DNA of 14,628 nt from Deltaproteobacteria bacterium (GTDB lineage Bacteria > Desulfobacterota > Desulfobacteria > Desulfobacterales > SURF-7): the NCBI GenBank assembly GCA_019307665.1, contig JAFDJC010000042.1:1-14628 (forward strand), given 5' to 3'. Positions 1 to 6,166 of this stretch are shown in pieces; positions within the stretch are counted from its first letter, which is position 1, and each line of letters starts with the position of its first letter. The position numbers and the translations under genes are program-made. Under the pieces are notes generated by a model. That model did no database searches. It saw only the letters and a list, made by a program, of their open reading frames with translations, and was not told the origin of the DNA.

Positions 1-127
1 CCAGGTCAAATGAACCGTGAAAAAGAAACAATCCAAGGGCTATCAAGGAGACCTGACCGATCAGACCGGTGATGATTAGTAAGGTGTAAGCTGCAAACCT
101 TTTTGAGAAGTTATGAATTATAGCCAT
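1..127 (-). CDS. Membrane protein, N-terminal part only (runs off left edge)
   Basis: An open frame on the minus strand starts with ATG at 127-125 and stays open to the window edge, giving about 42 residues (starts MAIIHNFSKRFAAY). A short basic head (K, R around residues 9-10) is followed by a long hydrophobic stretch of about 25 residues, so this is probably an inner-membrane protein with an N-terminal transmembrane segment. It begins 40 bases after the stop of the lyase-like gene on the same strand, so it is probably the third gene of that transcript. The ribosome site is weak (AAAGG about 14 bases upstream). I do not recognise the family from so short a piece. The continuous frame, position and hydrophobic pattern support it being real. 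Confidence 0.55.
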   Translation of the reverse strand, partial: MAIIHNFSKRFAAYTLLIITGLIGQVSLIALGLFLFHGSFDL

Positions 128-167
128 AATATTTTTTAATTTACCTTTTTTTCAATTAAATCAATTT

Positions 168-1610
168 CTAAACTGTGTACATAAGGTCAAATGCACCACA
201 TAAAAGTTCCGTAACCACCTGATTGCCTTCAATGGTTCCGGCCAAACCATATAGTGCAGTAGTTTCGGCAACTGTTCCGGCTTTTGTTTTGGCGTACTCA
301 ACCCCTTCTTTTAAATCCCGGATCAATTGCCCTGCAATATCCGGAACTTCGGTTTGAGGCATTGTAACACAAAAATGAAGTGCCGGCGGCAATTGCAGAA
401 TATTAAACCGCCAACCTTTGGTTTTCATAAAATCGTTCACATGGAATACATCAACATCATCGGAGCGGAAGCTGACCACAAATGTAGGATCACCTATGAT
501 TGTAAGTTCCGGTATCCCCTCAACCCCTTTTTTAATCTTATCGGAGATTTTCATTATAGCGCCTGCTGCTTTCAGGTATCCCTCCTCACCCAGGTAAACC
601 AGTGATGCCCAGGTAGCAGCGGTCAAACCGCCGGACCGGCTGCCGGCAGCTGTGGGAGAAGCATAAATCCCGCCAGGCCAGTCCGGAAAGCTGAAATATT
701 GATAACGGCGCATGTTATTATTGCGATAAAGAACGACCGATGTTCCCTTTAGAGCAAAACCGTATTTATGAGTGTCTGCAGACATGGAGGTAAGACCTTT
801 TAAACGAAAATCAAACACAGGGACCTTGTACCCCAGTTTTTCAACCCACGGCAAAATAAACCCGCCAAGGCAGCCATCAACATGAAGCCCAATATTATGT
901 TTTAACGCAATATCAGACAGTTCTTCCAGAGGATCGATAAGGCCATAGGGATAATTGCCGGCACTGCCCACCAGGGCAACCGTATTCTCATTGATTTTTG
1001 CCTCTACGTTTGCCGGATCAACACGGAAATCAGGAAGATCTACCGGTATTTCAACGATCTTGATGCCAAAGTACATGCCTGCTTTATGGAAAGCCGGATG
1101 GGCGGCTTTTGGCATGATGACTTCCGGCTGTGTAATGCCTTTTTCGCTACGGGCTTTGTCCCTGTATGCCTTCATGGCCATGGCAATACTCTCGCTACCG
1201 CCGGAGGTGACGGTACCGCAAACACTATCTTCTGAATTGTGTGTTTTTACTGCATCGCCATTTAGCATTTTTGCCGTCATTGCAATGATTTCACTTTCAA
1301 ACTTTGACATGCTCGGGCACAAATCAAATTGAAGCGTATTCACATGGGAGAAAAATGAAAAAGTCTTATTTAGAAATGCACGATGTTCATCGCCTGCATG
1401 ATAGAACGTACCGGACACCCGGCCGTTTTTCCATTTGGAATTCTCCTCTTGAGACATGGTGGATAATTCCTTTAAGATATCATCCTTATTGCGACCTTTT
1501 TCAGGAATTGCCTGACAACTGTCAAATCGTCCTTTATAAGGTTTAAAGGGATCTACGACGGACTCTTCTAAGTTTTTGTCTGGATTTTTGTCTGGATTTT
1601 TATCCGGCAT
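168..1610 (-). CDS. Sphingosine-1-phosphate lyase-like PLP-dependent enzyme
   Basis: A 480-residue enzyme of the group II PLP decarboxylase fold, closest by eye to eukaryotic and bacterial sphingosine-1-phosphate lyases rather than glutamate decarboxylases. Visible landmarks: GxVSGTFY near residues 63-70 (Tyr70 matches a substrate-side Tyr of the lyase family), TSGGSES at 135-141, AAHPAFHKA at 169-177 (His171 as PLP-stacking His), HVDGCLGG at 243-250 (Asp245 for the pyridine nitrogen), SADTHKYG at 277-284 with Lys282 as the Schiff-base lysine, and GGIYASP followed by GSRSGG. The family splits phosphorylated long-chain amino alcohols into an aldehyde and phosphoethanolamine. Unlike the eukaryotic enzyme, I see no N-terminal membrane anchor. 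The start is supported by GGGGGG four bases upstream; the N terminus carries a triple PDKN repeat. It follows the FGGY kinase on the same strand. The true substrate is unknown; a related phosphorylated amino alcohol or an amino acid is possible. It ends in TAG with an in-frame TAA four codons later. Confidence 0.88.
   Translation of the reverse strand: MPDKNPDKNPDKNLEESVVDPFKPYKGRFDSCQAIPEKGRNKDDILKELSTMSQEENSKWKNGRVSGTFYHAGDEHRAFLNKTFSFFSHVNTLQFDLCPSMSKFESEIIAMTAKMLNGDAVKTHNSEDSVCGTVTSGGSESIAMAMKAYRDKARSEKGITQPEVIMPKAAHPAFHKAGMYFGIKIVEIPVDLPDFRVDPANVEAKINENTVALVGSAGNYPYGLIDPLEELSDIALKHNIGLHVDGCLGGFILPWVEKLGYKVPVFDFRLKGLTSMSADTHKYGFALKGTSVVLYRNNNMRRYQYFSFPDWPGGIYASPTAAGSRSGGLTAATWASLVYLGEEGYLKAAGAIMKISDKIKKGVEGIPELTIIGDPTFVVSFRSDDVDVFHVNDFMKTKGWRFNILQLPPALHFCVTMPQTEVPDIAGQLIRDLKEGVEYAKTKAGTVAETTALYGLAGTIEGNQVVTELLCGAFDLMYTV
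1573..1608 (-). repeat. Three tandem 12-base units encoding PDKN
   Basis: Three head-to-tail 12-base units lie at 1573-1584, 1585-1596 and 1597-1608. The first two are identical (TTTTTGTCTGGA on the plus strand) and the third differs at three positions. Each encodes Pro-Asp-Lys-Asn at the extreme N terminus of the lyase-like protein. The repeat keeps the frame, so copy-number change by slippage would only change the length of a likely disordered tail. Confidence 0.8.
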
Positions 1611-1645
1611 GGCGCCCCCCTTTTAGCTTTTATAAAAATAATTCC

Positions 1646-1666
1646 ACCTGGAAAAAAATTCCAGGT
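1646..1666 (-). terminator. Intercistronic stem-loop after the FGGY kinase gene
   Basis: A perfect 8-base-pair inverted repeat (ACCTGGAA at 1646-1653, TTCCAGGT at 1659-1666) with a 5-base loop begins at the kinase stop codon. Read on the minus strand it is followed by GGAATTATTTTT, which is T-rich but has no uninterrupted T run directly after the stem. It may be a weak, partly read-through terminator or a processing/stability hairpin between the kinase and lyase-like genes, lowering expression of the latter. Confidence 0.45.
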
Positions 1667-3276
1667 TATTGTTTATTTAATGCAGTAAATATTTTTTTAT
1701 TTCTGTTAAACAGCTCACGATACTGGTTATACATTTTATCATAAATCTCTTTATTTGACTCATCAGGTACAAATGCCCGTTTTATTTTTACAAGATTCCG
1801 TACCTCGTTAATGGAGCGATATCCCAGTAAAATAAAAGCAAGGAAAGCAGCTCCCCGGACAGTTGTATGTACCGGGTCATCAATCTGATGGATTGGCACG
1901 CCCAAAACATCTGCATGGATCTGACACCACAGGTCAGAGAGCGCTCCGCCCCCTGAAAAGCGAAAGTTTTCAATTGGACGGCCAATGAATTTCTCTGCCG
2001 GCCCCATGGTCCATCTATTGTTATAGGCAAGGCCCTCCATAACTGCACGGGAAAGATGACTGCGTGTTGTATCCAATGAAAGATTCATAAAACCGCCCCG
2101 GGCATCCGGATTTTCACAGGGAACAATCGAGCCGTTCAACCAGGGAAGAAAGATGACGCCTTCACTTCCGGCAGGCGCTTGGGATGCCATAGTGTTAAAG
2201 CGTTCATAGGCATCATCCGGCTTTGGTCCAGTATCAAACTCATCATCAGGATAGATGAAATTCTTGAGAAAAAATTCCACACACATGCCACCGACTCCCT
2301 GCTCCCCAAACAAATAATATTTTGATTTAAACGGGCTTGGAATAGATGTTAATATATGAGTTATATCTGTTTTTTTAAAAGGAATATGACAGGTCATATA
2401 AAGGGATGTGCCGATATAAATAATTGTCTTAAAATCCTCAACAGCTCCGGAGCCAATGGCTGAGGCATTGGAGTCACCAATGCCTGCAATTACCTGAGTT
2501 GCGGGATGCAACCCAAGCTCTTTTGCCACAGAGGGCTTCAAAGGACCGACAATGCCGTCATTTGGTATAAGTTCCGGGAATTTATCCTTTGAAAGACCGG
2601 CAAGATTCAACAAGGCATCACTATACTCCATACTTCCCCATTGACGATTTTCCGAAACCATGAACGGGGCCATGGTTTTCTGGGTTGCTGTTATTCTGCC
2701 GGTAAGTCGGGAGGTCAGATAGTCCATTGGTTCTAAAAATTTATATGTTTTGGCATAGATATCAGGTCTTTCATTTTTAATAAAAAGAACATGACCAAGA
2801 GAATCTGCACCTGAGTGAGTTGGTGCAAGACCGGTCAACTTGATCCATTTGAGCAACTTAAGCAAACCATAGCCTTGAACAGGGGGAAATCCTTTAATGA
2901 TTTTTTGGTTATACGGCCCACCCCTGCTATCCAGCCAGTGTACGGCATTCATCAGAGGTTCGCCATGCTCATCTACAGGCGTGACCACCGACCATTGGGA
3001 ATCACAACTAACAGCAACAATGTCTTCCGGTTGGACACCTGATTGATTGACCACTTCCTTTGCTGCTTTTTTTGCATTGCGCCACCATTCCTTAGGATCT
3101 TGCTCAGCTCCGCCATTAGGTAAAAGTAAAGTGGAGACTTTTTCACTCGCGCTTGCCACAACCTTACCATTATCTGCCACAAGTGCTGCTTTAAAACCAC
3201 CGGTTCCCAGATCGATTGCTAATACATACCGTGTTGAATGGGAGGCTGATTTTCTTTCATGATTTTTTTCTATCAT
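1666..3276 (-). CDS. FGGY-family carbohydrate kinase
   Basis: A 536-residue cytoplasmic ATP-dependent sugar or polyol kinase. The first actin-like domain starts with LAIDLGTGGFKAALV (phosphate-1 loop, residues 19-33). The substrate region CDSQWSVV and HWLDSRG lies at about 91-119. The second-domain motif GIGDSNASAIGSG is at 265-277, with Asp268 the expected catalytic base. The ATP-site motif FSGGGALSDLW is at 440-450, and GAAFLAF follows near the C terminus. Length is slightly above the usual ~500. The xylulokinase-type GQMHG segment is replaced by DSQWS, so I would not assign xylulose, glycerol or any other substrate. The start sits in a very A-rich stretch with no convincing Shine-Dalgarno, so it is less certain. 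It is the first gene of the left-hand minus-strand group and ends 56 bases before the lyase-like gene. A kinase followed by a phospho-amino-alcohol-type lyase suggests a phosphorylate-then-cleave pathway, which is inference. Confidence 0.9.
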   Translation of the reverse strand: MIEKNHERKSASHSTRYVLAIDLGTGGFKAALVADNGKVVASASEKVSTLLLPNGGAEQDPKEWWRNAKKAAKEVVNQSGVQPEDIVAVSCDSQWSVVTPVDEHGEPLMNAVHWLDSRGGPYNQKIIKGFPPVQGYGLLKLLKWIKLTGLAPTHSGADSLGHVLFIKNERPDIYAKTYKFLEPMDYLTSRLTGRITATQKTMAPFMVSENRQWGSMEYSDALLNLAGLSKDKFPELIPNDGIVGPLKPSVAKELGLHPATQVIAGIGDSNASAIGSGAVEDFKTIIYIGTSLYMTCHIPFKKTDITHILTSIPSPFKSKYYLFGEQGVGGMCVEFFLKNFIYPDDEFDTGPKPDDAYERFNTMASQAPAGSEGVIFLPWLNGSIVPCENPDARGGFMNLSLDTTRSHLSRAVMEGLAYNNRWTMGPAEKFIGRPIENFRFSGGGALSDLWCQIHADVLGVPIHQIDDPVHTTVRGAAFLAFILLGYRSINEVRNLVKIKRAFVPDESNKEIYDKMYNQYRELFNRNKKIFTALNKQ

Positions 3277-3515
3277 TATAATTTTTTTCTTTTTAGAGAG
3301 TTCCTGTCAATATCCCACCTGTTGTTGACATCTGATATCCTTTGACGCGCATTTTTTATTTTACAAGCACTTCTCTAGAATACAATTCTTTATATATGGA
3401 ATAGTATCTATAGTAAATAGTTTCAATATAATTCAAGGAACTCATTTTTCCATGTATGTGCCGGCTATTTTTTTGAAACATGATAAATTGTGAGGAAGTC
3501 CGGACATCATTGCGC
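3277..3515. other. Left half of divergent intergenic region, no gene seen
   Basis: This AT-rich stretch lies between the start of the minus-strand kinase and the promoter of the plus-strand operon. No convincing open frame or RNA gene was seen. For the kinase, a possible minus-strand promoter is TAAAAT (reverse complement of 3358-3363) with TTGTAT (reverse complement of 3380-3385) 16 bases upstream; the -35 matches only three positions, so this is weak. No clear operator palindrome was recognised. Confidence 0.4.
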
Positions 3516-3544
3516 TTGACAAAGAGGTTACCCCTATATTAATA
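3516..3544 (+). promoter_or_regulatory. Probable sigma70-type promoter for the ior operon leader
   Basis: A perfect TTGACA at 3516-3521 is followed by an AT-rich -10 region. TATTAA (3537-3542) has a 15-base spacer and TTAATA (3539-3544) a 17-base spacer, so the exact -10 is unclear. Transcription would begin near 3550, about 40 bases before the leader peptide, giving a leader RNA of about 210 bases before iorA. The -35 match is strong, but the -10 is only fair. Confidence 0.6.
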
Positions 3545-3588
3545 AAAAATATCAATTAATAAAACTGGGTTACAGTGTTGGGGATAAG

Positions 3589-3624
3589 ATGAATTTTCTG
3601 CGCTGGCGGTGGCAGGTTACTTAA
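3589..3624 (+). CDS. Tryptophan leader peptide (attenuator peptide)
   Basis: An 11-codon frame encodes MNFLRWRWQVT and ends in TAA at 3622-3624. GGGGA at 3580-3584 is a plausible, closely spaced ribosome site. Two of eleven codons are TGG (3604-3606 and 3610-3612), a strong excess for the rarest amino acid, separated by an Arg codon as in some known Trp leaders. The second Trp codon lies inside the first arm of the 3608-3638 hairpin and the stop codon lies in its loop, the arrangement expected for ribosome-mediated attenuation. A Phe codon occurs at position 3, but it lies too early to position a ribosome over arm 1. The peptide is probably only a sensor of charged tRNA-Trp. Not experimentally supported here. 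Confidence 0.75.
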   Translation: MNFLRWRWQVT

Positions 3625-3745
3625 GTCTGCTTGCCTCCTTTGGATTAAAACAAGTATTGAGAGCCGTGAGCAACTTTAGTCTTTATAAGGTGCTCCGGTT
3701 TATTTCGTACAAACCGGGGCTTAGGTGGTAAGCACCGGTTTTTTT
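3608..3745 (+). promoter_or_regulatory. Tryptophan-type transcription attenuator (competing RNA helices)
   Basis: Three helices form the OFF state: arm 1 with arm 2 (3608-3617 with 3629-3638, one T-T mismatch), a long middle hairpin (3661-3678 with 3686-3701, bulges at 3667 and 3673), and the terminator at 3711-3745. In the ON state arm 2 is free and pairs with 3723-3734: TGCTTGCCTCCT (3628-3639) against AGGTGGTAAGCA, ten Watson-Crick pairs, one G-U and one T-T mismatch. This uses the 3' arm and loop of the terminator. A further hairpin, 3693-3701 with 3711-3719, would also remove the terminator's 5' arm and fits inside the ON helix. A ribosome stalled on the Trp codons covers arm 1 and frees arm 2, so Trp shortage should allow read-through into iorA. 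All pairings were read by eye; energies were not computed. Confidence 0.78.
3711..3745 (+). terminator. Intrinsic terminator in the iorA leader (attenuator terminator)
   Basis: The stem CCGGGGCTTA (3714-3723) pairs with TAAGCACCGG (3729-3738) around the loop GGTGG, with a single G-A mismatch, and is extended by AAA (3711-3713) against the first T residues. Seven T follow at 3739-3745. The T run ends six bases before the iorA ribosome site, so it can only act as a conditional terminator of the leader. Confidence 0.8.
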
Positions 3746-3761
3746 GTTATCGGGGGATATA

Positions 3762-5393
3762 ATGGGAAAATCCGTTTTAATGCTCGGGAACGAAGCGATT
3801 GCCCGGGGCCTCGCAGAGGGTGGCTGTGCTGTTGCAACAGCATATCCAGGAACGCCGTCTTCAGAGATACTTTCTTCTATTGCCTCCATTAACAAAGACC
3901 TTGATGAGCCTATGCATGTTCAGTGGGCTGTGAATGAAAAGGTGGCATTTGAGATTGCTTATGCTGCCGCTATTACGGGGCTAAGGGCGGCTGTCAGCAT
4001 GAAGCAGGTGGGTTTGAATGTGGCCTCCGATCCATTGATGAGTGCCGCATACATGGGAACAAAAGGCGGGTTCGTGGTGATCAGTGCCGATGACCCGGGC
4101 CCTCATTCATCACAGACCGAACAGGACAGCCGTTTTACTGCAATGTCGGCAAAAATACCGGTACTTGATCCGGATTCTCCGGGTCAGGCAAAAGAGATGA
4201 TAAAACTCGCATTTGAATTATCCGAGCGCTATGAAATACCGGTTATGTTGAGACCGACCACAAGGGTCTGCCATACACGCCAGGATGTTTTGCCTGGGGC
4301 AATGTCCCGTATTTCAAGAAGACCTGAGTTTGAAAAAGACCCTGCCAGATGGGCGGCTACGCCGAAATTCCGTTTTCATCTGCACGGAGAACTTGAAAAA
4401 AAGCTTGAAAAAATCGCCGCCGACATGAGTACTGCGCCTGTATCTGTCAGCAAGGGGCAAGATACGTCAAAGGCAATTTTGGTTTCAGGTGTTGCGGCAG
4501 CTCATGCAAAGGAGATTTTGAAAGATCTCGACCTGATAGATGTCATATCCCTTTATCAGGTATTGCAGCCCTTTCCGCTTCATACAACATTCATGGATCA
4601 TCTTTTAAATACGTATGAAGAAGTGCTTGTCATCGAGGAGACCACAGGTGTGATTGAGCTGCAGCTTGCCGACAGGAGCAGGGTAAAAGGAAAAATGTCA
4701 GGTTTCGTACCCCGGGTTGGGGAGCTGCTTCCTGAAAAAATATTAAACCTGATAGAGGATTTTGTCGGAAAAGATCTGACGCCCCATGAACAGGCTGCCC
4801 CAGGCGGAAGACGGCCAACCCTTTGCGCAGGGTGTCCTCACCGGGCATCCTTTTTTGCCATAAAAAAAGCATCCCCCAAAGGCATTTTTACCAGTGACAT
4901 CGGGTGCTACACACTTGGATTGAACATGGGCGCCGTGGATACGGTGCTGTGCATGGGAGCGGCAATCGGCCAGGCAGCAGGTTTTTATCATGCTTACAGA
5001 AATGAAGAGAAACAGCCGGATATTGTAGCGACTATAGGCGATTCTACTTTTTTCCATGCCGGTATTCCACCGCTGATTGATGCAGTGGTCCAGAAAATAC
5101 CTTTTGTTCTTGTAATACTGGATAACAGGACAACGGCGATGACAGGCAATCAGCCTACACCGGCAAGTGGTGTGGGTGCATGCGGAGAGAGCACCGGTTC
5201 GGTTGATATTGAATCTATTGTAAAGGGCTGCGGTGTCAAATTTTGCCAAACAGGCGACCCGTATCTCCTTGATGACTTTATCCCCATGGTTAAAGATGCG
5301 GTTCAATTCAGCAAAGAAAACGGCCCTGCTGTCGTGATCGCAAGACATCCCTGTATCCTGGACAGATCCATCAAAATGCCCTACGATAAATAG
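3762..5393 (+). CDS. iorA: Indolepyruvate ferredoxin oxidoreductase alpha subunit, TPP part (ends at in-frame TAG)
   Basis: This catalytic subunit interconverts arylpyruvate + CoA and arylacetyl-CoA + CO2 with ferredoxin, in the cytoplasm. The N-terminal POR-type domain opens with MLGNEAIARG and AYPGTPSSEIL (residues 7-40). CAGCPH at about 355-360 is the conserved Cys motif before the thiamine-diphosphate domain. GDS at 426-428 and DN at 454-455 form the TPP/Mg motif. I chose ATG 3762 because GGGGGA ends four bases upstream; a TTG at 3744 lies in the terminator T run. Family members are about 600 residues and end in a 2[4Fe-4S] ferredoxin domain. Here the frame stops at TAG (5391-5393) after 543 residues, and the ferredoxin part continues in the same frame directly after it, ending at 5585. 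Substrate preference among indole, phenyl and hydroxyphenyl pyruvates cannot be read from sequence, but the Trp leader points to indole. Confidence 0.93.
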   Translation: MGKSVLMLGNEAIARGLAEGGCAVATAYPGTPSSEILSSIASINKDLDEPMHVQWAVNEKVAFEIAYAAAITGLRAAVSMKQVGLNVASDPLMSAAYMGTKGGFVVISADDPGPHSSQTEQDSRFTAMSAKIPVLDPDSPGQAKEMIKLAFELSERYEIPVMLRPTTRVCHTRQDVLPGAMSRISRRPEFEKDPARWAATPKFRFHLHGELEKKLEKIAADMSTAPVSVSKGQDTSKAILVSGVAAAHAKEILKDLDLIDVISLYQVLQPFPLHTTFMDHLLNTYEEVLVIEETTGVIELQLADRSRVKGKMSGFVPRVGELLPEKILNLIEDFVGKDLTPHEQAAPGGRRPTLCAGCPHRASFFAIKKASPKGIFTSDIGCYTLGLNMGAVDTVLCMGAAIGQAAGFYHAYRNEEKQPDIVATIGDSTFFHAGIPPLIDAVVQKIPFVLVILDNRTTAMTGNQPTPASGVGACGESTGSVDIESIVKGCGVKFCQTGDPYLLDDFIPMVKDAVQFSKENGPAVVIARHPCILDRSIKMPYDK

Positions 5394-5585
5394 GACGACA
5401 AAGCCATAGTGGTGGAGATAACAGAATCCTGTGACGGGTGCGCCTATTGCATCGACCATTTTGAATGTCCTGCCCTTGTACTTGATCAAAAGAAGGAAAA
5501 GGTCGAGATTGACCCAGGTCTTTGCACAGGGTGCGGTGTCTGTTTATATGTTTGTCCTAAAAAGTCGATACAGGAGAAAATATGA
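5394..5585 (+). CDS. 2[4Fe-4S] ferredoxin module of IorA, in frame after a TAG
   Basis: These 63 codons follow the TAG in the same frame and end at TGA 5583-5585, overlapping the iorB start. They carry two cluster motifs: CDGCAYCIDHFECP (CxxCxxCx5CP, the spacing usual in IorA) and CTGCGVCLYVCP (CxxCxxCx3CP), with all eight cysteines intact. This is the normal C terminus of IorA and passes electrons to or from external ferredoxin. If made separately, it would need GTG 5409 or 5412; AGGA at 5392-5395 is 13 or more bases away, which is poor. If TAG is read through, as pyrrolysine or by suppression, the full IorA is 607 residues, the expected size. A nonsense mutation or base-call error (for example from AAG, CAG or TAC) is also possible. 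The frame and motifs are seen; the mechanism is not known. Confidence 0.8.
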   Translation, partial: DDKAIVVEITESCDGCAYCIDHFECPALVLDQKKEKVEIDPGLCTGCGVCLYVCPKKSIQEKI

Positions 5586-6166
5586 AGCCGGCGGTTAAGC
5601 AGCAGATAGTGATCAGCGGTGTAGGGGGGCAGGGCGTACTTTTTGTTACACGGCTTATTGCAGAGGCGGCCATTGATAAAGGTCTTCCAGTTTTGACTTC
5701 AGAGACTCACGGCATGGCTCAGAGGGGAGGTACGGTGGTGTCGCATCTCAAGGTCGGAGACTTTGCAAGCCCGCTGATACGACCCCGGAAGGCGAATGGA
5801 CTTCTGGCACTGAAAGCCGAAATTCCTGATGCGCACCTTTTATTTCTGGAACCTGATGCATGGGCTGTGGTAAACAGCGATTCCCCAAGGGATTTTCGAA
5901 ATATGGCGAAACTGTTTAATACAGACTGTGATCAACTGGCCCTTGAGATTGGCAATGCAAGGTCGGCAAACCTGGTTCTTTTGGGTTTTGGTGTGGCCGC
6001 CACAATCGGAGGAGATCATGTGAAACAGCCCATGTTCTGCTCCATTGAAGATATTAGAAATGTACTTTTAAAGCGGTTTTCAGGTAATAAGAAAGTGCTG
6101 GATGCGGCTGTTGCGGCAATTGAAGCAGGGTATGACAGCTTTGGATCAAAAAGGAGCAGCAAATGA
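5582..6166 (+). CDS. iorB: Indolepyruvate ferredoxin oxidoreductase beta subunit
   Basis: A 194-residue protein of the POR gamma-type domain, the smaller partner of IorA. Near the start it has ISGVGGQGVLFVTRLIAEAA (GxGGQG at 13-18), then SETHGMAQRGGTV, the hallmark of this subunit, and SPLIRPRKANGLLALK. The length is typical for stand-alone IorB. GGAG at 5573-5576 sits five bases before ATG. Its start overlaps the TGA of the ferredoxin module (ATGA) and its own TGA overlaps the next ATG, so translation is probably coupled through iorA, iorB and the ligase. No catalytic segment appears broken. Confidence 0.93.
   Translation: MKPAVKQQIVISGVGGQGVLFVTRLIAEAAIDKGLPVLTSETHGMAQRGGTVVSHLKVGDFASPLIRPRKANGLLALKAEIPDAHLLFLEPDAWAVVNSDSPRDFRNMAKLFNTDCDQLALEIGNARSANLVLLGFGVAATIGGDHVKQPMFCSIEDIRNVLLKRFSGNKKVLDAAVAAIEAGYDSFGSKRSSK

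Noticed and set aside
955..1332. 125-codon plus-strand open frame opposite the lyase-like gene
   Set aside because: It lies wholly inside the conserved PLP enzyme on the other strand and has no ribosome site or recognisable domain.
3689..3736. GGTGCT (3689-3694) pairing with AGCACC (3731-3736) as the terminator stem
   Set aside because: It needs a 13-base one-sided bulge and is weaker than the local stem 3711-3741 that abuts the T run; both share the same 3' arm, so the local stem is preferred.
3550..3745. A T-box or TPP riboswitch in the iorA leader
   Set aside because: I see no T-box sequence, no specifier-loop layout and no CTGAGA or ACCTGATCTGG thiamine motif; the Trp peptide with competing helices explains the region better.
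3744..3761. TTG 3744 as an earlier iorA start
   Set aside because: It lies inside the terminator T run with no ribosome site; ATG 3762 has GGGGGA four bases upstream and begins the normal IorA N terminus.
5394..5420. A dedicated pyrrolysine insertion stem-loop after the TAG
   Set aside because: Only a three-base-pair hairpin (CCA/TGG) can be drawn; nothing specific is seen, so the pyrrolysine idea rests on frame and gene context alone.
4743..5489. 248-codon open frame on the minus strand inside iorA
   Set aside because: It overlaps the conserved TPP and ferredoxin coding sequence on the opposite strand, and its translation shows no recognisable domain; it is a shadow of iorA.
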